Source: JABAQJ01 sp046327745 (GTDB taxonomy: Bacteria > Gemmatimonadota > Gemmatimonadetes > Gemmatimonadales > Gemmatimonadaceae). From it: a DNA stretch of 64,000 nt. Made by a program: the position numbers and the translations under genes. The DNA is taken from the NCBI GenBank assembly GCA_046327745.1, contig JAXLXV010000012.1, positions 62,001-126,000 on the forward strand, read 5' to 3'. A model generated the notes under the pieces. That model was given only the letters and a program-made list of their open reading frames with translations. It searched no databases and had not been told where the DNA came from. Below are positions 43,245-52,047 of the stretch, in pieces (position 1 is the stretch's first letter; every line of letters starts with the position of its first letter).

Positions 43245-43613
43245 AGAATCGGGGCGCGACTCCATACGTGCGCCGCCTAACGCTTTCGCCACCGCCTGTG
43301 CCCAATCTGGATGCCCCGAGCGATCCACCACCAGCGTGGAATCGCGTCGAAGGGTGTCTGACGCATAGCGCACCACGTCAAAGCCCGCGTCTCGCAGAAA
43401 GAAGGTCGCTTGCCGTGCCAACCCGCGCACGCCGGTGCCGTTGACGACTTCGACGATGATGCGCGTCCCCGCTGGCGCCTTCACCGCCGGCGACGAGACT
43501 GGCACGATCGGGCGCGGCGCGACTCGGTGAGACCACCACCACACGACGACGCCAGTAGCGCTCACCACCAATACGGCGGCGGCGATTCCCCGCCCTATTG
43601 TACGCGATTCCAC
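43173..43613 (-). CDS. LytR C-terminal-domain protein, membrane-anchored
   Basis: A 146-residue protein with one N-terminal membrane segment (IAAAVLVVSATGVVVWWW) and a LytR_C domain: TRIIVEVVNGTGVRGLARQA, FFLRDAGFDVVRYASDT and SRYLDVTVFLG. Such domains occur in cell-envelope proteins of unclear role. I chose GTG at 43613, which overlaps the end of the HD hydrolase gene by 19 bp and begins just before the membrane segment. The stop lies inside the rlmN 3' end. Confidence 0.75.
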   Translation of the reverse strand: MESRTIGRGIAAAVLVVSATGVVVWWWSHRVAPRPIVPVSSPAVKAPAGTRIIVEVVNGTGVRGLARQATFFLRDAGFDVVRYASDTLRRDSTLVVDRSGHPDWAQAVAKALGGARMESRPDSSRYLDVTVFLGTSWRPPPQPLYP

Positions 43614-44143
43614 AGCGCCACCGTTTCCGGAAAGACAGGTTTTCCCTCGCGCAACGTCCATTCCAGCCGCATGCGTACGACCTGGCGGAAGACGCCATCG
43701 AAGTCATGCGGCAGGTGGGCGGCCAGAAACGCGCGATCGCCGTGCATGAACGGACGCCCTGGCTCCAGAAAGTCCGCCATAAACAGGGCTCGGCCTGTGG
43801 GCCCCCACTCCGGGTTGCCTAACGTATGCCAGCGGATGGCCTCCAGAACATCCTCACGTCGCTCGCCCTCTCGGGCCAGTCGCGTGGCGGCGGCGGGGCC
43901 GTGCAACACACTCGTCGGACGCGGATCGTTGCCAACCTCGGCGCGCAATTCAAGATCACTGGCATCGCGGAGCGCATCGTGCCAGGCGCCGGCGTCGTGC
44001 CACGCCTGCCGTGCCGCGGCATCCAAGCCAAGCTGTTCACCCCAGTTGTCCAACAGGGTGGTCACCCGTGCGATGTGCGCCCGACGCTTCTCGTTGACGA
44101 TCGCCCACGGCGGAAGGACGACGGCGGTTGAAGAAAGAGACAC
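43595..44143 (-). CDS. YqeK-like HD-domain hydrolase
   Basis: A 182-residue HD-superfamily protein. AHIARVTTLLDNWGEQLGLD supplies the first His, AGAWHDALRD the HD pair, and LEAIRWHTLGNPEWGPTGRA then LFMADFLEPGRPF the later ligands, matching YqeK. YqeK hydrolyses diadenosine tetraphosphate to ADP. It is often near nadD, lytR_C and rsfS; here the LytR_C neighbour is kept. GTG start; a strong promoter lies upstream. Confidence 0.83.
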   Translation of the reverse strand: MSLSSTAVVLPPWAIVNEKRRAHIARVTTLLDNWGEQLGLDAAARQAWHDAGAWHDALRDASDLELRAEVGNDPRPTSVLHGPAAATRLAREGERREDVLEAIRWHTLGNPEWGPTGRALFMADFLEPGRPFMHGDRAFLAAHLPHDFDGVFRQVVRMRLEWTLREGKPVFPETVALWNRVQ

Positions 44144-44173
44144 GGGCGCGGCGAGGAAGTGAACGGGAGCCGC

Positions 44174-44202
44174 AACGTAGACGACCCCGCGTTAGGTGTC
44201 AA
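44174..44202 (-). promoter_or_regulatory. Promoter of the HD hydrolase / LytR_C genes
   Basis: Minus-strand consensus -35 TTGACA (44197-44202), 17 bp spacer, -10 TACGTT (44174-44179). The spacer contains a full CCTAACG word. Leader of about 24 nt. Confidence 0.7.
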
Positions 44203-44209
44203 ATCGCGG

Positions 44210-46288
44210 CTATCGCAAGTGCGTGAGGCGTCGCGCCAGGTCGCCCAGGTATCCGACCAAGGCTTGCAGTTCCGACGTCGCACCCTCCAACTCGGCCAGG
44301 GCTCGGGCCTGGTCCTTGGTGGACGATGAAACGTCGGCGGCACCCACGCGATTCTGCTCCGAGATCACGGCCAGTCGTTCACTCCGCTCTCGGGTCTGCG
44401 CCACAAATCCTTCCTGCTCCGTCGAGGCTTCGGCAATGCGGCGGGACCAAGCCGCCGCCGACTGACTCGCATCCAGAATCGCTTGCAGGCCGCGCTGTGC
44501 ACTCACGGAGATCGATTCCACGTCTGACAATCCTGAGCGTCCGCGTTCCATCTGCTCGGCGGCCCGCTGGGCCTGAGACGCGAACGAGGTCAGGATCTGG
44601 GAGGCGGAATCCGATGCGCGGGCACTCTGCTCAGCCAATCGACGAATCTCTTGGGCGACGACCGCGAAGCCGCGGCCTTCGTGCCCCGCGCGCGCTGCCT
44701 CGATGGCCGCGTTGAGGGCCAGCAAGTTGGTCTGCTCCGCGAGGTCGCGAATGGCTGCCACAAATTCGTTGATGCGTCGCGTCCCAGCGCTCAACTCATC
44801 CATCAAGGCCGCGCTCTCGCCAACGAACTGCTTGGTGGTGACCAGTCGCTCAATGGCGGAGGCCACCGTGTCACGCTGCTCGTGCGCAATCCCGGCGGAA
44901 CGTTCGGAAGCCGTCGCCGCATCGCCGGCGTCGCGGGCAACGGATGACGTCAGTCGGTACAGTTGGTCAGCCGCGTCTCGACTTTCGGCCGCCTGCGACT
45001 GCTCCTCGGCAACCGAATGCGACATTTCATCCGATAGGCGGGCCACCGACTCGCCGCCGCGGCGCAGAGCCTGCGCGGAGTCGGTCATGGTGGCCAGCTG
45101 TCGCTCCAGGCGATGCACGGCCTCGATCAGCGGCTGGCGAAGGTCCTGGATCTGCATGGTCGTCGCCAGCTGCGACGCAACGCGCTGGGCCAAGGCCTGC
45201 TGCTTGGGGCCGTACATCGAGCGCTTGTGGTGCTCCAGTTCCATCAAGCCGACCGTGCGCTCGCCAAAGCGCAACGGCACCACCAGCAGGCTGCGGCCGG
45301 TGCTGCCAGGCACCAGGCGAGGATCCCGCATGGCATCTACAACGCGTTGCGACTCACCGCGCTCGAGCGCCTGCTTGCGCAGCGGCGCCAAAGCCTCCGA
45401 TGCGGGTTCCGGCTTGGGGAGCAAGCCGGATCGATCGCTGAACACAACGAAGGCGCCACTCGCCGACACATTGACGATGCGAAAATCCGACCAGTCGACG
45501 AGTCGATTGGCCAGGGCGGCAATCTGCGCGAAGGCCTCCGCCATCGATGCGTCGGAGCTGACGACCAACTCCATCGCGTGGAGTTTGTGAAGCTCCTCGG
45601 CTCCGATGGCTTCTTCTAGTATGCGCCGAAACAGGATGCCGCCAAAGCCGAGGGCCAGGGCCACCAGGATCCAGCCGGCGCGCGACACATACTCGAGCGT
45701 CAGCAGGATGATCGTCACGGCCAGCGTCGAGGCAACGAACGTCAGGGTCTCGTAGCGGACGATCAGGGAAAGCTCGTCGGCCATGAGCTTTCTTCGCGAA
45801 AGCAGCGAGAAATACTGCAGGGCTCGTGAGAGAATGAAGTGCACTAGCACCAACACGCTGATCGCCGGGAGCGTCGCCGCACCTAACGTGCCTATCAGAC
45901 CGTTCGGCGTCAGGCCTCCGACCACGACGTATGCGCCAAAGGCAGCAACAACAGCGAGCACTTCACGGCAGGCGTTGATCCACGCGGCTTCCACGGGCTT
46001 GTCGAGCAGCCACGTGTCGGTCGTGAGCACTCCGATCGCGAGTGCGAGCGCGGTCGACGGCAGTCCGGTCGCTAAGGCACCTCCGATTGCCACTACCGAA
46101 ACGCCGGACAAGTACGAGTACTTGGTCAACGCCAACGGGCGAGCCCGCAAGAGCAGCGTGGCCACGAATAGCGCCGCCAGTCGTTCCGGATGCTGGAGCC
46201 AGCGCGGATCGCGGATCAAAATGCCGATCAACGCGAGCAGGCCGGCGATCATGGTGCCGCGCCCGACCGCGTCCACGCGAATCCGCAC
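44210..46288 (-). CDS. Methyl-accepting-chemotaxis-like transducer with membrane sensor and GAF domain
   Basis: About 692 residues. The N-terminal third has six or more membrane segments with short loops, then a GAF-like domain (LHKLHAMELVVSSDASMAEA ... LLVVPLRFGERTVGLMELEH). A long coiled-coil signalling domain with the MCP hairpin tip FVAAIRDLAEQTNLLALNAA / IEAARAGHEGRGFAVVAQEI follows. There is no periplasmic sensor domain, HAMP signature or CheR-binding tail that I can see, and no che genes in the window. GTG at 46288 is 1 bp after the trpA stop; ATG at 46252 is an alternative. Confidence 0.8.
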   Translation of the reverse strand: MRIRVDAVGRGTMIAGLLALIGILIRDPRWLQHPERLAALFVATLLLRARPLALTKYSYLSGVSVVAIGGALATGLPSTALALAIGVLTTDTWLLDKPVEAAWINACREVLAVVAAFGAYVVVGGLTPNGLIGTLGAATLPAISVLVLVHFILSRALQYFSLLSRRKLMADELSLIVRYETLTFVASTLAVTIILLTLEYVSRAGWILVALALGFGGILFRRILEEAIGAEELHKLHAMELVVSSDASMAEAFAQIAALANRLVDWSDFRIVNVSASGAFVVFSDRSGLLPKPEPASEALAPLRKQALERGESQRVVDAMRDPRLVPGSTGRSLLVVPLRFGERTVGLMELEHHKRSMYGPKQQALAQRVASQLATTMQIQDLRQPLIEAVHRLERQLATMTDSAQALRRGGESVARLSDEMSHSVAEEQSQAAESRDAADQLYRLTSSVARDAGDAATASERSAGIAHEQRDTVASAIERLVTTKQFVGESAALMDELSAGTRRINEFVAAIRDLAEQTNLLALNAAIEAARAGHEGRGFAVVAQEIRRLAEQSARASDSASQILTSFASQAQRAAEQMERGRSGLSDVESISVSAQRGLQAILDASQSAAAWSRRIAEASTEQEGFVAQTRERSERLAVISEQNRVGAADVSSSTKDQARALAELEGATSELQALVGYLGDLARRLTHLR

Positions 46289-46289
46289 G

Positions 46290-47090
46290 TTAGGCTTCGT
46301 CAAGCGCCCCACGCAGCGAACGCACCAGTCGCTCCACCGCCACCGGTCCCTCTTGGGCGGCGCGAACCACTGCGCTACCAACCACAATGCCGTCGGCCAG
46401 TTGACCGAGCGAGCGTGCTTGCTCAGGTGTCGAGACGCCAAACCCCACGCAGACCGGCATCGAAGTCACCTGACGCAGCCGTGCGACCACGTCGGGGAGG
46501 TCCGAGGCGAGGTCCTCGCGGGCACCAGTGACACCTAGCCGAGAGATCAGGTAGACGAAGCCTCGACCGTGTGCGGCGATTTCTCGCATGCGCTCCACGG
46601 GCGTGGTGGGTGCCACCAAGCGCACGAAGGCCAAGGGGCCTGCTCCAAATCGCTGTTCGAGCGCCGGATCAGCGCCTACGGGAAGGTCCGTGATCAGAAG
46701 TCCGTGCGCGCCAGCAGCGGCGGCCCGTTCGAGCGCAGACGTGCCAGCCGCCAAGACTGGGTTCAGATAGCTGAACAGTACGACTGGAATGGAAACCGCG
46801 GCCTTGCCGATCAGCTCCAGGGTGCGATCGAAAGTGACGCCCTGCGAGAGTGCCGACTGCGAACTCGCCTGGATCACGGGCCCATCGGCCATGGGGTCCG
46901 AGAATGGCAGCCCGACCTCTATGACGTCGGCACCGGACGACTCGAGGACCCGCATGAGCGTGACCGTTGCGTCTGGCGACGGATGCCCGGCGGTGATGTA
47001 AGTGACCAGCGCGCGCCGCCCGCGAGCGGCTAGCGTCGCCAGGTGGCGGCTCAGGAGGTCAGACGAAGTAGTCGCCGACGTTGATCCCAT
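46290..47090 (-). CDS. trpA: Tryptophan synthase alpha subunit
   Basis: Cleaves indole-glycerol phosphate to indole for the beta subunit. Catalytic Glu and Asp appear in DVIEVGLPFSDPMADGPVIQ. FSYLNPVLAAG and VGFGVSTPEQARSLGQLADG with GSAVV bind phosphate. ATG at 47090 overlaps the HD-GYP gene by 32 bp. It is separated from trpB by two signalling genes. The TAA stop is part of a CCTAACG word. Confidence 0.95.
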   Translation of the reverse strand: MGSTSATTSSDLLSRHLATLAARGRRALVTYITAGHPSPDATVTLMRVLESSGADVIEVGLPFSDPMADGPVIQASSQSALSQGVTFDRTLELIGKAAVSIPVVLFSYLNPVLAAGTSALERAAAAGAHGLLITDLPVGADPALEQRFGAGPLAFVRLVAPTTPVERMREIAAHGRGFVYLISRLGVTGAREDLASDLPDVVARLRQVTSMPVCVGFGVSTPEQARSLGQLADGIVVGSAVVRAAQEGPVAVERLVRSLRGALDEA

Positions 47091-48507
47091 ACCGATCGGG
47101 GTCCTCGGTCTTGATGATGGTGCGCTTGAAGACGCCGGCCTCGGTCTGCTCCGAGAGGTCGACGAGGTGACCGGGGTACAGTACGTTGCCGCGGTCGTCC
47201 GAGACAATACGCACAATCGGGCGTGAGATCGCGTCAGGCCGCGAATTCGCAGCGTGGACCAGCGCCAGCTCAAACGTGTCGAGCACCACCAAGGTCCCGA
47301 CCGGGAACAGTCCCAGCAAGGTGATGAAGCCCTTCACCACCACGGGGTCAAAGCCGCGCCGCGGGTTGTCGCGCATCCCAGCCAGTACCATGGCCGGCGA
47401 CATGGGTGTCGTCTGGTAGTGCCGGCGGGAAGTGGCGGCGTCGAACCCGTCAGCCACGGCCACGATCTTGGAGAAGATGCTCTGTTGGCGGGGTCGAACG
47501 TTCTTCGGGTACCCGGACAGGTCGGTCTTCATGTGGTGCTCGTAGGCGACCACCATCGACCGATACGGCGGATCCTGCTGACCCCGCATCTGAAACAGCG
47601 CCAGCACGCCCAGCCATGGGTGTGCGGCCAGCCAGCGCCAGTCGTCGTCGGTCAACCCGCCGGTCTTGTTCAGGACGTTGATGGGAACGCGCGACTTGCC
47701 GATATCGTGAAACAGTGCGGCCATGCCAAGATCGTACAGCTGCAACTTTGTCAACCCAAGTCGCCGCCCCAGCGCCACGGAAAAAATGCAGACATTCACG
47801 CTGTGCGTGAACGTGTACTCGTCGTAGTCTCGAATTGTCGTCAGGCCAACCAGTGACGTCTCCTCGTTCAGGATCTGGTCGACGATCGTCTGCACCACGC
47901 GCTTGATCTTCTTGATGTTTGGCGCGTGGCCCAGGCGCACGGAGTTGATGACGTCCTTGGTGACAGCGACGGACTGCGAATACGTTCGTTTGGCGGCCTC
48001 CTTGGCGCGCTTCATGAAGTCCGTGTCGTCTTCGGCGATCGTCGGCGCGCCCAACTCGAACGCCGTGATGCCCGCGGCGGTCAGCTTCTCCAAGACGTCG
48101 TAGTGCGTGACATCGGCGTCGCGGCTGGACGTCAGCAGGTTGGAGAGAAACACCAACCAGTCCCGCGGGGTCATCGTGTCGACCACGCGCACCGTGCCGA
48201 TGCCGCAAGCGCGGAACAGCGACAGGATCTGACTAAACGACGCGTAGTTGTCGAGGTCCAGACGCAACCGCGTGGAGTTCACGAAGATGAACTCACTGGA
48301 CGCCCGCAGTTCGAGCTCGTGCTCGCGTTCGATGAGCGTGTTGGCGCTGGCGGCCAAATCCTCCAAGGCGTTGCGCACGGCCTCGTTTTCCGGCGGATAC
48401 AACCGAATGACGCGCATGGCGCCGTACACCTGTACGATGAGCTGTCGACCCGCCTTACGAAGGAACGAGTCGCTCGTCGCGTCCTGGAGTTGGGCCAGCC
48501 CGCTCAC
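47059..48507 (-). CDS. HD-GYP-domain protein
   Basis: A 482-residue cytoplasmic protein. The C-terminal half is an HD-GYP domain: FTHSVNVCIFSVALGRRLGL, AALFHDIGK, AYEHHMKTDLSGYPK and KIVAVADGFDAATSRRHYQ. HD-GYP enzymes hydrolyse cyclic di-GMP; the metal ligands are kept although the usual HHE-x-x-DGxGYP reads HHMKTDLSGYP. The N-terminal half is a regulatory region without named domain. GTG overlaps the HEAT gene stop as GTGA, so the two should be made together. Confidence 0.82.
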   Translation of the reverse strand: MSGLAQLQDATSDSFLRKAGRQLIVQVYGAMRVIRLYPPENEAVRNALEDLAASANTLIEREHELELRASSEFIFVNSTRLRLDLDNYASFSQILSLFRACGIGTVRVVDTMTPRDWLVFLSNLLTSSRDADVTHYDVLEKLTAAGITAFELGAPTIAEDDTDFMKRAKEAAKRTYSQSVAVTKDVINSVRLGHAPNIKKIKRVVQTIVDQILNEETSLVGLTTIRDYDEYTFTHSVNVCIFSVALGRRLGLTKLQLYDLGMAALFHDIGKSRVPINVLNKTGGLTDDDWRWLAAHPWLGVLALFQMRGQQDPPYRSMVVAYEHHMKTDLSGYPKNVRPRQQSIFSKIVAVADGFDAATSRRHYQTTPMSPAMVLAGMRDNPRRGFDPVVVKGFITLLGLFPVGTLVVLDTFELALVHAANSRPDAISRPIVRIVSDDRGNVLYPGHLVDLSEQTEAGVFKRTIIKTEDPDRYGINVGDYFV

Positions 48508-50210
48508 GCCGTGCCTCCGCGCAAGATCCGGTTGACCGCATTGCGGACCAGGATCTCCTTGTCGGTCGAGGCCTTCTGCAGGGCGGCGAGAGCCCCATTC
48601 GATCCCACCTTGCCTAACGCCATAGCCGCACAGGCCCGGAGTTCGGGGTCTTCGCGACGCCCGAACAACCCCTTGCCGTTCAGGTAGCCGTCGAGCATGG
48701 AGACGCCCGCGTCCCCGCACATGGCACCATAGGCTTCGAAAAAGGCCATCTTCTCCGTGAGGTCGGCTTCATGGATGCGCTTCCCCTTCAACACGCCTTC
48801 CAGCTTGGCCAAGGCCGGCCGATGCGTCCGGGTGGCGAAGGCCCGCGCCGAAGCAACGCGCACATCACGCTCGGAATCCTCGATGCCGCGTTCGAGCTGC
48901 TGCAGGGCACCGGGCGTCCCGATTTCCGCCAACGCCTGCACCGCCACGATGCGCACGGACGCATCTGCGTGCACGGCCAGGCGAGCCAATGCCGGCACAG
49001 CGGCCGCCGCCTTCATTGCCCCGGCTCGGCGGACGGCTTCCAGCATGACCTCACGCTCGGGCGCCCCGATCAAGCGAACGAGTTCCGCGGTGTTGGCCGC
49101 CGCCAAGCGGGATGCCGCCGACTCCAACAGTTGGCGTACCCGCGGCGACTGCACCTTGCCCAGCCAGACAAACACCGTGGCCATGGCCGTGACGCGGAGC
49201 TGGTCAAAGAGGGCGTTCAGGTCTTCCTGCGCCGGCAGCTCCACCCAATCGTCCAGCGTCTGCAATAGCTGTGTCAGGGCGTCGGGGTCGCTCATGCGAC
49301 TGGGAAGGCCTAACAAGGCCTCCTTTTGCGCGGGCGACAGATCGCGCGCCCGCCCCGCCGCCACGGTGACCTCGCGCAGCAGGTATGAGGCCGACTTGAG
49401 GTGCCCCGCCGACAACAGCTGCACCAGCATGCCGTCCAACAGGCGTGTGATCTCGTCACGCACCTTGGTGTCACTCTGTTGCTCGTAGATGTCAACGAGC
49501 GAGGCCACGACATTGGTTCTCAGGTCCGATGCGTACTCGGCCTGAATCTCACCGCGCAGGTATTCAACCTCGCGTTCGTCCAGGAAGTAGAGCGTCGCCG
49601 AGAAGTAATCCAGGTTCACGACCCCCGTCGGCAGGATTTCTTCGCGTGGCGGCTCCTGCACCATCCGTGATTCGACCAGACGTTCCTTCGCTGCGTCGTC
49701 GCTCGCCTCGAGCGGCGCAGTGGACTCCATGGACACGTCCACGTACCGATACCGGACGAAGGCGAACTCCTGCTCCCAGAGGAGCGTCAGCAGGTCATCC
49801 TCGTCCGGTGACGCCTTGCGAACCTTGGCGATGATCTGCAGGAGCGTGATGATCTCCTGCGTTTCCACGTCGCGTCGGAGCTGCAGCTCGCGGATGCCGT
49901 CCTTGTAGAGGACCCACGGGAGGGCGTCGCTGGTCTTGTCGGGTTCGTTGACGACAACGTGCCCTTCCCACTTGAGCTGCGTGTCCGTCACCTCGAACGT
50001 CAGCTCTTCGGTGTGTTGCCAGATCGGCGCGAAGGCTCCCTTGACGTTTTCCAGCGCCTTCAGGTAGGTCGGGTTGTTATGCAGATACAGCTGGTGTGCA
50101 CGCATGGCCCGCGCAAACAGCCGCAACATCTCTTCCACCAGCGAGATGTTGAATGGCGGATCCGCCAGCTCCGACTCCGCTTTCGCGGTGGGGGCGCTTT
50201 GCACGATCAC
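48504..50210 (-). CDS. HEAT-repeat protein
   Basis: A 568-residue protein. The N-terminal part resembles that of the adjacent HD-GYP protein (strand-rich, LYLHNNPTYLKALENVKGAF, FEVTDTQLKWEGHVV). From about residue 360 come HEAT-like helical pairs (LVRLIGAPEREVMLEAVRRA; VPALARLAVHADASVRIVAV; QLERGIEDSERDVRVASARA). HEAT arrays bind proteins; with the coupled HD-GYP gene it may form a signalling pair. Overlaps trpB by 4 bp. Confidence 0.75.
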   Translation of the reverse strand: MIVQSAPTAKAESELADPPFNISLVEEMLRLFARAMRAHQLYLHNNPTYLKALENVKGAFAPIWQHTEELTFEVTDTQLKWEGHVVVNEPDKTSDALPWVLYKDGIRELQLRRDVETQEIITLLQIIAKVRKASPDEDDLLTLLWEQEFAFVRYRYVDVSMESTAPLEASDDAAKERLVESRMVQEPPREEILPTGVVNLDYFSATLYFLDEREVEYLRGEIQAEYASDLRTNVVASLVDIYEQQSDTKVRDEITRLLDGMLVQLLSAGHLKSASYLLREVTVAAGRARDLSPAQKEALLGLPSRMSDPDALTQLLQTLDDWVELPAQEDLNALFDQLRVTAMATVFVWLGKVQSPRVRQLLESAASRLAAANTAELVRLIGAPEREVMLEAVRRAGAMKAAAAVPALARLAVHADASVRIVAVQALAEIGTPGALQQLERGIEDSERDVRVASARAFATRTHRPALAKLEGVLKGKRIHEADLTEKMAFFEAYGAMCGDAGVSMLDGYLNGKGLFGRREDPELRACAAMALGKVGSNGALAALQKASTDKEILVRNAVNRILRGGTA

Positions 50211-51379
50211 GTGGGCAGGATCCCCAGCTCGCTCACCTGCGCGACGTCCTTGTCACCGCGGCCGCTCACGCACAGCAGCACGAGGTCTTCGGATGCCCAC
50301 CGACGGCGCTCGCGTTCGATCCAGGCAACGGCGTGCGACGTTTCGAGCGCGGGGATGATGCCTTCCAGCCGACTCAACGTCGCGAAGCCAGACACGGCTT
50401 CCTGGTCGGTGATCGCGACGTAGCGGGCCCGGCCCGTGTCCTTCAGGTGGGCGTGCTCGGGCCCCACGCCGGGGTAGTCCAACCCCGCCGATATCGAGTG
50501 CGCCGGATGTACCTGCCCGTTCTGATCCTGCAAGAGGTAGCTCAATGCTCCGTGCAGTACGCCAGGGGATCCCATGGAGAGAGACGCGGCATGTCGGGGA
50601 GTCTCAAGTCCCTCGCCAGCCGCCTCTACTCCGACGAGTTCCACCTCTGAATCGTCAACAAAACCGGCAAAGATTCCCATGGCGTTTGACCCCCCTCCCA
50701 CACAGGCCACGACCGTGCTGGGAAGGCGGTGTACCCGCTCCATGATCTGGGCGCGCGCCTCTCGCCCAATGACCGCCTGAAAATCCCGCACCAGCCGGGG
50801 ATATGGGGCCGGCCCCACGACTGAGCCGATGATGTAGTGCGAATCCCTGACGTTGGTGACCCAGTCGCGGATCGCCTCGGTCGTAGCGTCTTTCAGCGTG
50901 CGCGTGCCACTCGTCACGGGGACGACGGTCGTACCCATCAGACGCATGCGGTAGACGTTCAACGCCTGGCGCCGCATGTCTTCCTCTCCCATGTACACGA
51001 CGCAGGAGAGTCCGAAGCGGGCACACACGGTTGCCGTCGCCACCCCGTGCTGCCCCGCCCCCGTCTCGGCGATGATTCGTCGCTTCCCCATGCGGAGGGC
51101 GAGCAAAACCTGCCCCATCGCATTGTTGATTTTGTGGGCCCCCGTGTGGTTCAAATCCTCCCGTTTCAGCCATACTTGGGCCCCCACCAGCTCCGAAAAG
51201 CGTGGAGCGAACGTCAGCGGCGAGGGGCGTCCGACGTAATTCGCCAACAAGTCGTCCAGCTGGTCGTTGAACGCCGGGTCCTGACGCGCCGCGTCGTACG
51301 CCGCCGTCAGCTCGTCGAGCGCTGGGATGAGGGTCTCGGGAACGTACCGGCCTCCAAAAGCACCAAATCTCTCAGACAT
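50207..51379 (-). CDS. trpB: Tryptophan synthase beta subunit
   Basis: PLP enzyme joining indole and serine. The PLP lysine lies in NHTGAHKINNAMGQ, and the phosphate loop is CVGGGSNAMG. FGAFGGRYVPETL opens the protein as usual for TrpB1. At 390 residues it is standard. Its ATG shares one base with the trpF stop (TAATG). Confidence 0.97.
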   Translation of the reverse strand: MSERFGAFGGRYVPETLIPALDELTAAYDAARQDPAFNDQLDDLLANYVGRPSPLTFAPRFSELVGAQVWLKREDLNHTGAHKINNAMGQVLLALRMGKRRIIAETGAGQHGVATATVCARFGLSCVVYMGEEDMRRQALNVYRMRLMGTTVVPVTSGTRTLKDATTEAIRDWVTNVRDSHYIIGSVVGPAPYPRLVRDFQAVIGREARAQIMERVHRLPSTVVACVGGGSNAMGIFAGFVDDSEVELVGVEAAGEGLETPRHAASLSMGSPGVLHGALSYLLQDQNGQVHPAHSISAGLDYPGVGPEHAHLKDTGRARYVAITDQEAVSGFATLSRLEGIIPALETSHAVAWIERERRRWASEDLVLLCVSGRGDKDVAQVSELGILPT

Positions 51380-52047
51380 TACGGCCTCTTCTCCTGTCCT
51401 GACTTACGTCCCGTTGCCGCCTGCATGAACGCCGCGATGCGTTCTGCACTCTTCTCTCCCACAACCCGCTCAACGCCGGAGGACACGTCCACCACGTCGG
51501 GTACCAAGGTGTCGATCGCCTGCCCAACGTTGTCAGGGGTTAGGCCGCCAGCTACGACCAAACGCTTGCCGACTCGCAGGGACTCGACGGTGCGAGCCGC
51601 CCACGACCAGTCAAAGGCCGTTCCAGTCCCCCCCAGCGCGTTGGGAGCAAAGGCATCAAGCACGATCGCGTCCGCTTGCTCCCACGCTGCCCAGCCAGAT
51701 GCCGTGTCACGATCGGGGGCAAGTCGCACCACGCCCCAAATCTCGCCAGAAAATGACTCGCGCACCGCTTGCCACTCGGCATGGTCCAGGGGATGAATCA
51801 GCTGCAACACATCGAGGTCCGCGGCGTGGGCGGCGGCAGCCAACTGTGTGGGGTCCGTCAGCGCGCACACTCCCACGCGTGTGCTGACGCGTGCGGTGTC
51901 ACCGTCGAGTACGTCTCGCGCCTGAAGCGGTTGCAGCTGACGCTGACTGGGAGCCAAGACGACGCCTAGGTACCGAGCGCCGGCCTGCGCGGCCACCGCC
52001 GCGTCGACCGGGCGCATGAGACCGCAAATTTTCACCTCAGCCGGCAC
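51379..52047 (-). CDS. trpF: Phosphoribosylanthranilate isomerase
   Basis: TIM-barrel isomerase, third step of tryptophan synthesis. Catalytic Cys in VKICGLMRP; catalytic Asp in ADAIVLDAF; phosphate loops GGLTPDNV and VVDVSSGVE. Two GTG starts are possible: 52047 (MPAEVKICG), overlapping trpC by 11 bp, or 52035, one base after the trpC stop. Neither has a strong ribosome-binding site, suggesting coupling to trpC. Confidence 0.93.
   Translation of the reverse strand: MPAEVKICGLMRPVDAAVAAQAGARYLGVVLAPSQRQLQPLQARDVLDGDTARVSTRVGVCALTDPTQLAAAAHAADLDVLQLIHPLDHAEWQAVRESFSGEIWGVVRLAPDRDTASGWAAWEQADAIVLDAFAPNALGGTGTAFDWSWAARTVESLRVGKRLVVAGGLTPDNVGQAIDTLVPDVVDVSSGVERVVGEKSAERIAAFMQAATGRKSGQEKRP

Noticed and set aside
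47059..48507. HD-GYP protein as catalytically dead
   Set aside because: The usual Glu after HH is Met, but HD, the paired His, the Asp and Gly-Tyr-Pro remain, so activity cannot be excluded.
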